A stretch of 64,000 bases of DNA from Alisma plantago-aquatica (GCA_963693085.1 OY856412.1:342501457-342565456); one strand, 5' to 3'. Shown: positions 50,177 through 62,484, counted from the stretch's first letter. A program made the numbers and translations. Notes: a model not told the origin generated them from the letters alone.

Positions 50177-53100
50177 TCCTTCCCCTCTTATAGGAATTTT
50201 GCCCTCAAAATTACACCAAACATACAAACAATTCTGGATAAGATTTTTTTCCATGTCCATGATCATCTCCCATGTGGCTTCCTCATCTCCATGCTGCTTC
50301 CAAAGAACCTTTATCATCTTATATTCTTACATCTGAGTTCTTTCACATTGGTATCTAGAATCATCATAGGTGACTAAGGATATGTCATCCTCCCTTGAAG
50401 CTCACTACGTTCAATGCTCAGCTCATGGCTTGGGTACATCATATCACATAGTGCTCTAGATCGGATACATGGAACACATCTCGTAGCTTGTTATCCTGAG
50501 GGGTAAGGGTAAACATAATCAACTTCCCCAATCCACCTCAAATGGACCCATGCATTAGGGACTCAGAATTCATAGCTATAGCTCGGAGGGGTCAGATTTT
50601 CAAAACACATGCTCGCCCACAATGAACTGCATTTCAGTCTACTTCACATCAGCACATGACTCCTATCGACTTTAGGCTTTCTCAACCATTGCTCGATCAA
50701 AGAGACGTCATCCCCATACATTGTGGTTTCTCAGACCTTCACAAGTTCCTTTCACTGACATCATTCTAGTGAAGTGGTGACCAATACAGCCTCCCTTCCA
50801 AAGCTTCATACATCTCGATATTGGCTATGGTGGCTATCATAACAAGCAAACTTTGCTGGGTGCAGGAACTGCTCCCATGTATCACCCTAAATGAGAACAC
50901 ATGCTCTCATCAGACCTTCTAAAGTCTAGATCATACTCTCTTGACTTTCCGTCAGTCAGGGGTGATATGCGGTACTAAACTTCAACCTAGCATCGAGTTC
51001 TTCTTGTACCTACTTCCACCACATGGAAATAAACTTGAGGTCATGCTCAAGATATTAAACTTGAATCATTGTGTAGTTGAACTATCTCACTCTCCTATAT
51101 ATATGGTTCAACTAGATCTACCACACTGGAATACGTCGATTTGGTAAGGTGATCTACCGTAACCCATATTGAACCATGACCTCTCTTGGTCTAGGGAGAC
51201 CCACCACAAAGTCCATGGTGATCTGCTCCCGTTCCCCCTCGAGGACTCCTTGTAGCAACTCACTGGGTTAGTGGTGTTCAGCCTTCACCCTATAGCATGT
51301 ATGGAAACTAGCCACATGCAACTCTATATCCTTATTCATCCCATCTCTTCAAGGTAACACTAAAACTTTAACCATCTTGGTAGTACCACAGTGTACCCTG
51401 TACTTAAAATCATGTGCTTCTTGTATGACATGATTCCTCAAGGGCGGATCCTCAAAAACCCCAAAACACTCTCATAGTGGACTTCACCACCTACTTTTCC
51501 TGAGAGGTATATATGAGGTTCTTATAATTATCATTTTATCTCATCAAGCTCTGGGTTGGCTAATTGGGAAACCACCAACTTGACCAATGGGTCTGGTTGT
51601 ATCTGGGTGTTAGCCACATAGGTCTAGTCCTCTAATGGTTACAAGGTCCACCTAGCAATCTTTTTCAACTCTCTCTACCGGTTAGACAAGACAACTGTAC
51701 ACCTGAGTTGTGTCTCAGATTAGAGTATTTTTTACCCCATTGATTTCCTTATGTGATAGGTGATGGTGAAAACATAAACCTTCATATACTCCACTCATCA
51801 TCCTTGTCTCAGTTTTAGATCTATCTAAGTCAAGAAAACTTCGAGCTCTTACTTTCAACATCTCGATTATTAAACACAAATTTGTAACTCATAAAATCCA
51901 AACTTCCCTTGACAAACTTGTCCTCATATGATGATTAACTTAGTTCATTTATGCATGCATACCATCTATCCAATATACTTCCAGAAGGGTGTGGTACATC
52001 CACTATCCTCAAACATCATAGAAATGTTTCAACTCATACCACCTTGATCCTTAGTATATGGCATGTTTTTTGTCCTGTCTCTCTCCCCCATAACAAGATG
52101 AAATAAGCATTTGGCTATAGTCCAAATATAGAGTTCATCTCATTCCAAGAGTAGAGATGGTTCATCACACATCACCATTAGACTTTCCAGTCTAAGTTGA
52201 AACATAACTCTCATTACTCCACACCATGAACATATCCAATATGGGTCTACACCCATGGGAAGGCTTTTCCCATCACCTTTGGATCATAATGTCTCTCTTA
52301 TGTATAATCTGTAGTCAATACCTCATGGTCTCTAGGGTTTTGGTACTTTTGTGGTGATCTGACCCTTATGCATCTAGGGAGTGCCTATCACATTTACCCC
52401 TTAGGCCCCATGAACTAATGTGGCCAACCTCATTACCCATGGGCCTCAGGCAAAGGTAGTTGTTACCTCCCGACTCTATGGTCTTGTGCATTCAGGGAAC
52501 AAACAACTCCTACTCCCATCGGTCTTATCCCTACTTGGCCTTAGTGTTGACTTAGGATTCTACCGTAGCTTGTGGTTTCTCTATTGATACTCAAGAACAT
52601 CTCATCCTTGAGTCCTCACTCAAATCTCCATCCTCTCTCTAGGCATTCTTACATCTCTTCATAAGAATCATGGAGACCTACCTATCTCGGTCTTGTCCCA
52701 TACAAGTTACCTCCATGGAAACATATCATCATGCCCTTAGAGATGGTCACACATGGGTCCATAGATTCATGTTCATACTGTGTACTCTTACACTTATCTC
52801 ATCAAGCTCTTATAAGTGGCTTATTTAGGTTATCTCAAACTTAAATAAATGTTGGTGCTCACCCTACATGAAGGGTCCCTCCCCAGTATGGGAGAAAACT
52901 ATTACTTGACAGTAACAAAGGTCACAAAACATTCTTATCTGCAAGGTTTACATCATCATGTATATGATTAGCTTCTAACATGATACTTATGCACGTATCT
53001 ATCAAGTAGGTAACCTACTAAACCATGATAAGTTCCTGGGTATGTCATACTTGTTCATCATTCCTCAAGGTTGGATCCATATCACACATACATAAGTCAC

Positions 53101-53692
53101 CAACTTGCATAAGTGGCTCATCAATCATATATCTCAGTTTAAGTGGGGTTTCCTTTATATCTAAAACATGGGGGTTCCACTCATAATTCCTTATGAACTC
53201 AGTCAAACTTGTGAGTATTATGTGCACCATGTACTACTACTTCCCCTCTTTGGTCCAGGAACCCCAGGTTCACCTCTTATGCATTAGTTGTCTAACTACA
53301 TGCTCAGTTGTTCAGCCATGAATTGAACCTATACCAAATAGGGCATATACATCCTAACACTCCTCCACATGGACAACCCATAGAGTCCTACACTAGGAAA
53401 ACCAACTGGGTGCGAGACCTCACAACTTGATATCATGTCATACCTCTCTAGGGTCTTTTAAAGTCTCTTTCCTACACTCAAAAGGTAGGCTCTCACATCA
53501 TCCATACGTTTGTTCAGGAAGCCTCTTTCTCTCTTTGAGGGTTTGGATACTCTAAAGCTGCCCAAGGAACTATGAGCCTTCAAAGATCGTTTATGAGACA
53601 ACCATGTATATCTACTCAGGGTCATCTATTCTAGGCCATATTATACCTAACCTCCGCATGATTCCTCATGTCTCAGAGTCTAGGTTTCCATC
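50177..53692 (-). pseudogene. chromovirus M internal region (pol with chromodomain)
   Basis: On the minus strand, close to the polypurine tract, IKVLWKQHGDEEATWEMIMD (about 50265-50325) is a well preserved chromodomain tail. It ends in a GKIPIRGEGC stretch over the polypurine tract. The rest is related to 16985-20300 and equally lacks long ORFs. The region stops at 53692, where its sequence matches about 16985 of the first element (GAGACATGAGGAA motif), cut by the P LTR. The remainder of M should lie to the right of the window. Confidence 0.7.
53688..53692. repeat. possible target duplication of the P element (CCATC)
   Basis: Five bases before TGTTACAACC at 53693. The partner would lie outside the window, so this is unproven. 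Confidence 0.35.
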
Positions 53693-54903
53693 TGTTACAA
53701 CCCCAATTTTGGGTTCATTTGGTGAGAAATGTAATTTCTCATATTAAAGATATTTGAACAACAAATGATATAATTTGTTTGGAATAAATGGATTTCGTTT
53801 ACAATAGCCTTGATAATTATGTTGTGGGCTTTATTGGCTATTTGGCCCAAATAACAAGAAAATTCAATTCGTTTATGAATAATTGAGTTTTTGAGAAAAG
53901 AATACGATAGAAACCTCTATTAGGAAAAATGATGTAATCCAAGGATGGATTTCGTGCCTCTTGGATTCATTGGGTACCAAGGAGTCCAAAGTTGCATAAA
54001 GAGTGCAATAAGAAAAGAAAAGATCAATTAAATATTTCTTTATTAAGAAAGAAATTGAAAACAATGGTAAAATGTGGAAAATAAGTAAAAAGAGGTACAA
54101 TTGAGTTATCCTTAGTGGAATTTCGTATCCCAAGGATTCCTAATTATAAAAGGAATACCAATGAGGAAAATAAAATAGAAATAAAGAGAAATCCTCAAAA
54201 AGATCTATTTTAATGAGAAATAAACAAGATAATGAGAAATAATAAAGAATAATGCATTTAGATGCATCTTGAAGGATAATGAGTATCCAATAAAAAGGAT
54301 TTCGAAATAATAGAGTTTCTTGGGATCCAAGGAGTCCCAATAAAGAGTAAAGAAAGACAAAGTATCAAAATTGCAAAATAAAGGGATAATGGGAATACAT
54401 AATTAATGAATTTCATGGTTTTGTTGAAGAAAGGGTATTTTCTACAAAAAAGGAAATATAATTTCGTGGCTAATAAGCTAAAAGCCAAGAACAAAGTATA
54501 TTTTAAAGAGGTAAGTAGGAGAGATAATCTTGCTTCTCCATGAAGGAATTGGATTCCTATTAGAAGAGAACTTTTTTTCTTCATGGGAAAGAGTCTTAGG
54601 GCTTGGACAACCACCCCTATATAAAGGGTTGATCTATGGCCCGAGTTGAAGAAAAATCCCACGTATTCAACCCTCTCTTCTCCTTATTCTTTGTCCAAAC
54701 CCTAACCCAAAGGGTAGAGAAACCTTGGAGCATACATGCGGCTGTGGTGTGTTGTTGGTGAAGTCACGAAGCTACCCCAACGATCTGGGTAATTGGCTTC
54801 CATCACCTTTGCTCTGAAGTACGTTCCAAGCACCTAGCCAATCTGCAGGGTCTGCCGCCTTGGATGCCACTACTGGCCTGACTCCGGCCACCTCGGTCGC
54901 AGC
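53693..54903 (+). repeat. chromovirus LTR P, left part
   Basis: It begins TGTTACAACCCCAATTTTGG and matches 20301-20770 closely, then diverges. A TATA box TATATAAA lies at 54619-54626. It is interrupted at 54904 by the hAT element and resumes at 63384. Confidence 0.82.
54896..54903. repeat. hAT target site duplication, left
   Basis: GTCGCAGC here and GCCGCAGC at 63384-63391, 7 of 8 identical. Confidence 0.72.
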
Positions 54904-54913
54904 TAGGGATGAG

Positions 54914-54918
54914 CATCG
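54914..54918. repeat. Sirevirus target site duplication (CATCG), left
   Basis: CATCG here and at 62485-62489. It lies inside the hAT left terminus. Confidence 0.9.
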
Positions 54919-56320
54919 TGTTGGCTAAATGGACATCTGTAAATCCTTTTCTTTTGATAATGACAATCATTTCATTCTTGTTAATCTAACGAGCTACTTG
55001 AGTGTTGCAGGAATAAGGTGGATGACAAAGCACTAGGGAATCTATATGCTTGAATGATTGTAAATGTCATGAAATGTAATCAATTGTAAACTTGTACAAA
55101 TATATAATGTACAAGTACTTAGACTTCATGTAAATCAAGCGTTAGATCTTCCCTAGCTAAACACTACATTTAGATAGGTCATCCCCTTCAACAGTGTCAC
55201 ATATGCACACTCATACACACACTTAATGTCTTCATTTGAAACATTGAAACAGGGTATATCTCGGTCGACAAAATCCTCGACCGAGACACTCTCGGTTGAC
55301 AAACTTCTCGACCGAGAAAGACCCAAGTAGCCGTTAGACACAGCTGACAAGGTAGTTGGCAGTTGGAGATAAACGTTGCAAACACTTGATCCAGAGAGCC
55401 TATCGGTCGACAAAATGTCGACCGAGTAGGTGTCTCGGTCGACCATTTCTCGACCGAGATGGTCTCTGACAACAACTGTAGAATTAATTAACTAGCCATT
55501 GTTAAAGCAACTAACTAATATCTAACGGCTAGTTAAGCACTTAGAAACCCCTAGAAAGTGTCTAGAACGTCCTTAAGCAATTGTAGGACATTCCTATAAA
55601 TAGGACATGCCTTAGGACACCTAAACTCACTTGATTCCACACTTGAGCAATCTTTGAGCATACATTTACATTGAGCAATCTGTTTGTGAGCAATTAAGCA
55701 TATTGGCAACTAGCTACTTCCTCTCCTAGCTCAAATTTCGTGTCCTATAGGCTATCATCTCCTAATCCACAACAATCACAATTCCATACACATTGGTTAG
55801 GAGATCTACACGCCTGATCTAGGCAAATCAAGCCTTGTGCTTCAAAGGATAAGTTGTAATTTCCATTTTCCTTTCTTGTTCACTATTATTGTTTGTACTC
55901 TCCTTGCTACTCCTAGGTTGGAGGCTGCGGATTGGAGAGGTTGGAAGATCTTCTTGGTGAAGAAGGGGACTTTGAACTACTTCAAGAAGGCTGGTGCAAC
56001 GGTAGGTTACTTCTAAAGAGGAAGGCTACTTCAAGAAGGCTACCTCGGGTTGGTGCATCTACTTCAAGTGAAGGCTGTTCAAGGGGTGTAAGAAAGTATT
56101 GTATTTTGTGTAAATCCTTGTGAAGGTAATAAAATTGATACTTTCAAAATCCCGGTTGGGTAAGCAACCGGGTAGTGGATTGACAATCTTAGTGTTTGCT
56201 AAGATTGGAACCACTCTAAACACTTGTCTCCTTCTTCCATTTTCAATTGTGGTTGTTTGAGTTAAATAATTGTTAAAATAATTTAAAAACTCTATTCACC
56301 CCCCCCTCTAGTGTTTTTCA
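54919..56320 (+). repeat. 5' LTR of the Sirevirus
   Basis: 1402 bp, TGTTGGCTAAATGG to GTGTTTTTCA. A TATA box TATAAATAGG lies at 55595-55604. Four hairpins are at 55260-55458. It lacks about 34 bp (near 62176-62210) present in the 3' LTR. Confidence 0.95.
55260..55458. repeat. hairpin array in the 5' LTR (4 units)
   Basis: Units CTCGGTCGA-N8-TCGACCGAG at 55260-55285, 55291-55316 (one arm mismatch), 55403-55425 and 55434-55458. They come as two pairs. The array lies 135-335 bases upstream of the TATA box. Confidence 0.92.
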
Positions 56321-56322
56321 AT

Positions 56323-56337
56323 TGGTATCAGAGCAGG
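56323..56337 (+). other. primer binding site, iMet tRNA
   Basis: TGGTATCAGAGCAGG begins two bases after the 5' LTR. Confidence 0.92.
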
Positions 56338-56367
56338 CTTCAAGGAACCCTAACAATGACTTGAAGA

Positions 56368-58080
56368 ATGGGTGACGGGGTGCTTAACAACCTTAACCTT
56401 GAAGGGAGACTTGTTGCTAGACCTCCAGCATTTGATGGAACAAACTACACATATTGGAAGAGAAGGATGCAATTCTACTTCCAAGTCATCAATTGGGACT
56501 TATGGAGGATGGTGTCAACCCCATACGAGCTTGCTCAAACACAATATGCAGAGTGGGATGCAAATACGGTAAAGTTGCCTCAAATGAATGCCAAAGCTAT
56601 AAGCATTTTATATTGTTAAATTTCGATAGGAGAATTTAATAGGATATCAAATTGTGACACAGCCTATGACATTTGGCATAGACTGTCCATAACTTATTAA
56701 GGTACAGTTCAAGTCAAGAATTCTAAGATTAGCATGCTTAAACAAAAGTTTGAACACTTCCGTATGGATCCAAATGAATCTATTAGTGAAATGTTTGCAA
56801 AATTCTCTTCTATTGTTAATGGTTTAAATGCCCTAGGAAAAACTGTTCTTGAAGAAGATCAGGTATCAAAAATCCTTCGATCACTTCCTCCTAAATACAA
56901 GCCAAAGGTGACAGCCATTGAAGAAGCTAATGACCTCACTCGACTGAAAATGGAGCAACTCATAGGCAATCTAGAAGCTCATGAAGCAACCCTAGAAGAG
57001 GAAGAAAGAAGAGAATGTGAACTTCAGCAAGGAAAGAAGAAGGATGTGGCTCTAAAAGCTTCAAAGATAATCACACCAGAAAGTGAGGAGTCAAGTGAAG
57101 AAGAAGGAGAAGAAGCCTTGATTGTCAATGGTAAGAAATATAAAAGATTTAAATCTAACAAAATTTCTAGTTCTTCTTCTTCTCCTCCTAGGTGCTTTGA
57201 GTGTGGAAAGAAAGGACATTTCAAAAATGAATGTCCTAAAGCAAAGAAAGGAAAGAAAAGCTCACACAAGAAGAAGGGAGAAAAAGCCTATAAAGCTGCA
57301 TGGGACAAGTCAAGTGAAAGTGAAAGCGGAGAAGAAAAGGTAGAATGTCTAATGGCAAGAGAAGATGATGAAGACTCTCAAGAGGTAAGCCTACTTGATC
57401 TTCCTAAAGAAGATTTAATTACTAGTCTACAAGAAATTCATGATAAGTATGTTGATGTCAAGAAGAAACTAAAGAAGGTTATCAAAACAAATGATGAGCT
57501 ATATGCTAAATTAAATGATCTCTCTTCTGAAAAGAACAACATTGATCTTGAGAATTTGTCTTTAAAAACATCTTTAAATGACTGCACTAAAAAGCTACTC
57601 ACTCTAGAAACAAACGTTGATCTTCTCTCTCAAGAAAAGACTGAATTGTTAGCTAAACTAAAAGATTTTCAGACTCAACCAATTCTGTGTAACCATCTAG
57701 ACTATGACAATGTTGTAAAAGAAAGAGACTCCCTATTATCTGATTTAGATCAAGCAAGAAAAGATTTACACAAGAAGATGGATGACATTGCTAAGCTACA
57801 AAGAAACCTACATGAGTTAAGAAGAAAAGATATCCTTGACAACATCCTAAAAGCCTCCTCTAGTTTCAATGGAAGAAAAGGTTTAGGATATTCTCAAAAG
57901 AAAAATCAACCCAAAAGAACTCGGACTATGTTTGTACGTAAGAACACAATTCCTAGAAAGAGAAATGAAGTTGACTCTATTACTTGTCATTTTTGTCTAC
58001 ATCTTGGACATTATTCATTTTCATGCCCTTATAAGACCAAGGATTCCTACTTAGTTTGGGTCCCAAAACCCCAAACTTAG
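56368..58080 (+). pseudogene. Sirevirus gag (UBN2-like, two zinc knuckles)
   Basis: It starts MGDGVLNNLNLEGRLVARPP, followed by FDGTNYTYWKRRMQFYFQ, typical of a copia gag. The frame is broken near 56600-56720 by stops at 56617-56619, 56626-56628 and about 56698-56700 and probably by small indels. It then stays open from 56734 to 58080 (448 codons): GTVQVKNSK-type residues lead into MLKQKFEHFRMDPNESISEM. CFECGKKGHFKNEC (about 57193-57235) is a zinc knuckle. A long Lys/Glu-rich coiled-coil stretch follows (57400-57830). CHFCLHLGHYSFSC at about 57983-58025 is a second knuckle, then LVWVPKPQT and a stop. The product would form the particle and bind RNA. Confidence 0.88.
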
Positions 58081-58214
58081 TAGAGTCGAATGCAATTTAG
58101 TTGAGATATGATCAAACACTCAATTTTGCAATTTATATTGTCTTATCTCAACTTAATAAAAGGTTTCATGCATTATGGTAATTTTCTGAACTACTGTACT
58201 GAAACAGAAACTTA

Positions 58215-58436
58215 GTCGGTCGAAGTATTGTCGACCGAAAATATAATCGGTCGAACTTTTGTCGACCGACCAGATGCCTGTAACAAATCAAAATCAACAG
58301 CAACTATTTCGGTCGAAAGTTGGTCAACCGAGAAAAATCTCTGTTTTTTCTTTGTTCTTAATTTGCAATACAGCAACCTTCTCGATCGACGATTAGTCGA
58401 CTGAGAAAGATGTTGGTCGAACAATTATCGACCGAC
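58215..58436. repeat. hairpin array in the gag-protease spacer (5 units)
   Basis: Units of TCGGTCGA-N-TCGACCGA type at 58215-58238, 58247-58269, 58308-58332, 58381-58405 and 58413-58435. Stems are 8-9 bp and loops 7 bases, with a few mismatches in the third to fifth units. They occupy the 396-bp gap between gag and protease and match the design of the LTR hairpins. Confidence 0.9.
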
Positions 58437-58476
58437 TGAAGTTCTGAATCAGAATTTTTATACAGTCTGTACTTAA

Positions 58477-60681
58477 ATGCTTCTAACCATATCGGACCAT
58501 CACATGGGTACCAAAACCTACATTTTAATGCAGGATTGGGTGGTCGACAGTGGATGTTCCAAACACATGACCGGAAACAAGGATGCATTTCAAACTTTTG
58601 AAGAAAAGAAGAGTGGAACAGTCACTTTTGGAGATAACGGTAAAGGTAAAATCATTGGAATAGGTAACTTTGGTACAAACCTCGAAATAAAGAATGTTCT
58701 ACTCGTTGATGGTTTGCACCATAACTTAATAAGTGTGAGTCAATTATGTGATAGTGGCTATGATGTTTTATTTAACAAAACCTGCTGCAAATTATTAATA
58801 GAAAACACTACAATTGTTGTCTATGAAGGAAAAAGAGTTGGAAATCTTTATATTCTTAGACCTAACTCTATGAAATATGTAGTAGGAAAATGCTTGCTTG
58901 CAAATGAAAATACTTTACAACTGTGGCATAAAAAACTAGGACATGCTAGTTCACATGTTATCAAAAAGTTAGTGAAATATGATCTTGTTCGTGGTTTGCC
59001 TACTTTATCCTTTGATCAAGTTGAAAATTGTGAACCATGTACATTGGGAAAGCAAACAAAAACCTCTTTTAAACCTAAACATGTACTTAGCACCAGTAGA
59101 TCTTTAGAATTAATTCATATGGATTTATTTGGACCCATGAGGACACAATCTATTGGTGGCAAAAGATATTGTTTTGTTATTGTTGATGATTATAGTAGAT
59201 ATACATGGGTACATTTTATTGCAACCAAAGATGATACTATTCATGTTTTTATAAAATTTTGTTCCATGATTGAAAATCTATTATAAAGAAAAATATGTAC
59301 CATTAGAAGTGATCATGGTGGAGAATTTGAAAATCATGTATTTGAAGAATTTTGCACATCTCAAGGGTACACTCACAATTTTTCTGCTCCACGCACTCCA
59401 CAACAAAATGGTATAGTTGAAAGGAAAAATCGATCACTACAAGAAATGGCTAGAACTATGATGCTCGAACATAACACACCCAAAACCTTTTGGGTTGAAG
59501 CTGTAAACACCGCATGCTATGTGTTAAATAGAGTAACTGTTCACTCTCATTTGAAGAAAACTCCATATGAAATAATACATTCTAAGAAACCTAGAGTTGA
59601 CTATTTTCATACCTTTGGATCTACATGCTATATCTTAAATACCAAAGATGATCGAGATAAGTTTGATTCTAAATCCCACAAAGCATTCTTTTTGGGGTAT
59701 TCTACCTCTAGAAAAGCATTTAGAGTCTACAACACTATCTCTAGAAAAGTTGAGGAATCTATTCATGTCTCTTTTCATGAAGAGTCCAAATCAGAAAATC
59801 TAGAAATAATTGATCTTACTAATCAATTCAAAAACTTAAACATACCAAATGATAGTGAGAAAGATACTACAAACAATAACCAAGCTGAAACACAACCTAT
59901 ACCTAGACTGATTAAGGATCATCCTCAAGAATTAATTATTGGAAATCCAAATGATAAAGTAAAAACTCGGTCTTCCTTTAAGGATGTCGCAAACATGGCT
60001 TTTGTTTCTATCATTGAACCTAAGAAGATATCTGAAGCTCTTAAATATGATTATTGGATAATAGCAATGCAAGAAGAATTAAACCAATTCACAAAAAATG
60101 ATGTATGGAATTTAGTTCCTAAACCACAAGATAAAACCATCATTGGAACTAAATGGGTTTTTAGGAATAAGCTAAATGAGGTAGGAGAAGTAATAAGGAA
60201 TAAAGCTCAGTTAGTAGCACAAGGATATAATCAACAAGAAGGAATAGACTTTGATGAAACGTATGCACCAGTAGCTAGACTTGAAGCTATTAGAATGTTA
60301 CTAGTTATTGCTGCACATAAAAACACCAAACTCTACCAAATGGATGTAAAAAGTGCATTTCTAAACAGAATCATTCAAGAAGAAGTATATGTTGCCCAAC
60401 CACCCAGTTTTGAAATACTGGAAAAAGGTGACTATGTTTATAAACTTAAGAAAGCACACAATCCTATTTTACACAGCAGAGCTAAACATATTGAAATCCG
60501 TCATCACTTTTTAAGGGATCATATTTCTAAAAATCATGTTTCCCTTCATCATGTTGATACGGAAGATCAATTCGCTGATATTTTTACAAAACCGCTTCCA
60601 CTAGACCAATTCAACAAAATAAGGAAGCAATTGCTTATCACTTCTTTGGAAGATGTTTTCTTTGATATTTGTGCTTCTTAA
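58477..60681 (+). pseudogene. Sirevirus pol: protease, integrase, truncated RT, RNase H tail
   Basis: The protease site VVDSGCSKHMTGN lies at about 58540-58578. The pre-integrase zinc region has LWHKKLGHASSHVIKKL and CEPC. The integrase core shows MDLFGPM (D), SDHGGEFEN (D) and [11 protein letters not shown] (E), with a TAA at 59284-59286 between the first and second Asp. From 59446 the frame is open to 60681. RT begins with [22 protein letters not shown] and [11 protein letters not shown]. It stops at VYKLKKA (about 60455) and jumps to [20 protein letters not shown], the last part of RNase H. The YVDD site and most of RNase H, roughly 1 kb, are missing. [19 protein letters not shown] closes the protein. 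Confidence 0.9.
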
Positions 60682-60754
60682 CAATGTCATTTATTTGCAT
60701 CATTTTGGCTTTTAATGGACATCTTTGTCATTGAATTTGTTGGGACATCTAATT

Positions 60755-60807
60755 AAGGGGGAGTTTTATTTTTAACGGATATTTTTTTGAAATGACAAAG
60801 GGGGAGA
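60755..60807 (+). repeat. extra polypurine-tract-like copies
   Basis: AAGGGGGAG at 60755-60763 and AAAGGGGGAGA at 60797-60807 copy the true tract at 61048-61060. Confidence 0.8.
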
Positions 60808-61047
60808 AATAAATATAAAACTTAGTAATTGTGCAAAACTCAATCAATGAGTTTCATAAACTCTTGGCTTTACATTGAAAGTTGCTATATTCCCTAAAGA
60901 ATTGGATTTCATGTTCCATAATTCATGGGGAATAATAAGCACACATTTTATAAACAAGAGAAGAAATTCACAAAGGTAATCTTCAGGTATGAAACTCACA
61001 TGTTTTATATTTTCTTATTTTATATTTAGGAAATGTTTGTCATCTTC

Positions 61048-61060
61048 AAAAAGGGGGAGA
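61048..61060 (+). other. polypurine tract of the Sirevirus
   Basis: AAAAAGGGGGAGA, one base before the 3' LTR. Confidence 0.92.
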
Positions 61061-61061
61061 T

Positions 61062-62484
61062 TGTTGGCTAAATGGACATCTGTAAATTCCTTTGTTTTGA
61101 TAATGACAAACATTTCATTCTTGTTAATCTAACGTGCTACTTGAGTGTTGCAGGAATAAGGTGGATGACAAAGCACTAGGGAATCTATATGCTTGAATGA
61201 TTGTAAATGTCATGAAATGTAATCAATTGTAAACTTGTACAAATATATAATGTACAAGTACTTAGACTTCATGTAAATCAAGCGTTAGATCTTCCCTAGC
61301 TAAACACCACATTTAGATAGGTCATCCCCTTCAACAGTGTCACATATGCACACTCATACACACACTTAATGTCTTCATTTGAAACATTGAAACAGGGTCT
61401 ATCTCGGTCGACAAAATCCTCGACCGAGACACTCTCGGTCGACAAACTTCTCGACCGAGAAAGACTCAAGTAGCCGTTAGACACAGCTGACAAGGTAGTT
61501 GGCAGTTGGAGATAAACATTGCAAACACTTGATCCAGAGAGCCTGTCGGTCGACAAAACGTCGACCGAGTAGGTGTCTCGGTCGACCATTTCTCGACCGA
61601 GATGGTCTCTGACAGCAACTGCAGAATTAATTAACTAGCTGTTGTTAAAGCAACTAACTTATATCTAACAACTAGTTAAGCACTTAGAAACCCCTAGAAA
61701 GTGTCTAGAACGTCCTTAAGCAATTGTAGGATATTCCTATAAATAGGACATGCCTTAAGACACCTAAACTCACTTGATTCCACACTTGAGCAATCTTTGA
61801 GCATACATTTACATTGAGCAATTTGTTTGTGAGCAATTAAGCATATTGGCAACTAGCTACTTCCTCTCCTAGCTCAAATTTCGTGTCCTATAGGCTATCA
61901 TCTCCTAATCCACAACAATCACAATTCCATACACATTGGTTAGGAGATCTACACGCTTGATCTAGGAAAATCAAGCCTTGTGCTTCAAAGGATAAGTTGT
62001 AATTTCCATTTTCCTTTCTTGTTCACTATTATTGTTTGTACTCTCCTTGCTACTCCTAGGTTGGAGGCTGCGGATTGGAGAGGTTGGAAGATCTTCTTGG
62101 TGAAGAAGGGGACTTTGAACTACTTCAAGAAGGCTGGTGCAACGGGAGGTTACTTCTAAAGAGGAAGGCTACTTCAAGGGGGAGCTTGGAGTTACTTCAA
62201 GAAGGCTACCTCAGGTTGGTGCATCTACTTCAAGTGAAGGTTGTTCAGGGGGTGTAAGAAAGTATTGTATTTTGTGTAAATCCTTGTGAAGGTAATAAAA
62301 TTGATACTTTCAAAATCCCGGTTGGGTAAGCAACCGGGTAGTGGACTGACAATCTTAGTGTTTTCTAAGATTGCAACCACTCTAAACACTTGTCTCCTTC
62401 TTCCATTTTCAATTGTGGTTGTTTGAGTTAAATAATTGTTAAAATAATTTAAAAACTCTATTCACCCCCCCCTAGTGTTTTTCA
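61062..62484 (+). repeat. 3' LTR of the Sirevirus
   Basis: 1423 bp, nearly identical to the 5' LTR. Its TATA box TATAAATA is at 61738-61745. Four hairpins lie at 61403-61428, 61434-61459, 61545-61568 and 61577-61601. Confidence 0.95.
61403..61601. repeat. hairpin array in the 3' LTR (4 units)
   Basis: Same four CTCGGTCGA/TCGACCGAG units as in the 5' LTR. The second unit is a perfect palindrome here (CTCGGTCGA) where the 5' LTR has CTCGGTTGA. Confidence 0.92.

Larger units (their letters stand above)
54919..62484 (+). mobile_element. Sirevirus-type Ty1/copia retrotransposon, young, internally deleted
   Basis: 7566 bp, with two LTRs that differ at roughly 2% by eye plus a small indel, a 5-bp duplication, an iMet primer site and the polypurine tract AAAAAGGGGGAGA before TTGTTGG. 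The order gag, protease, integrase, RT, RNase H identifies Ty1/copia. The AAGGGGGAGA tract with extra copies upstream and the multiple palindromes in the LTR are Sirevirus hallmarks. No envelope-like ORF is present between pol and the 3' LTR. Confidence 0.92.

Noticed and set aside
55260..55458. CRISPR-like array reading of the regularly repeated hairpins
   Set aside because: Plant retrotransposon context, irregular spacing, repeats in pairs and too short, and no cas genes.
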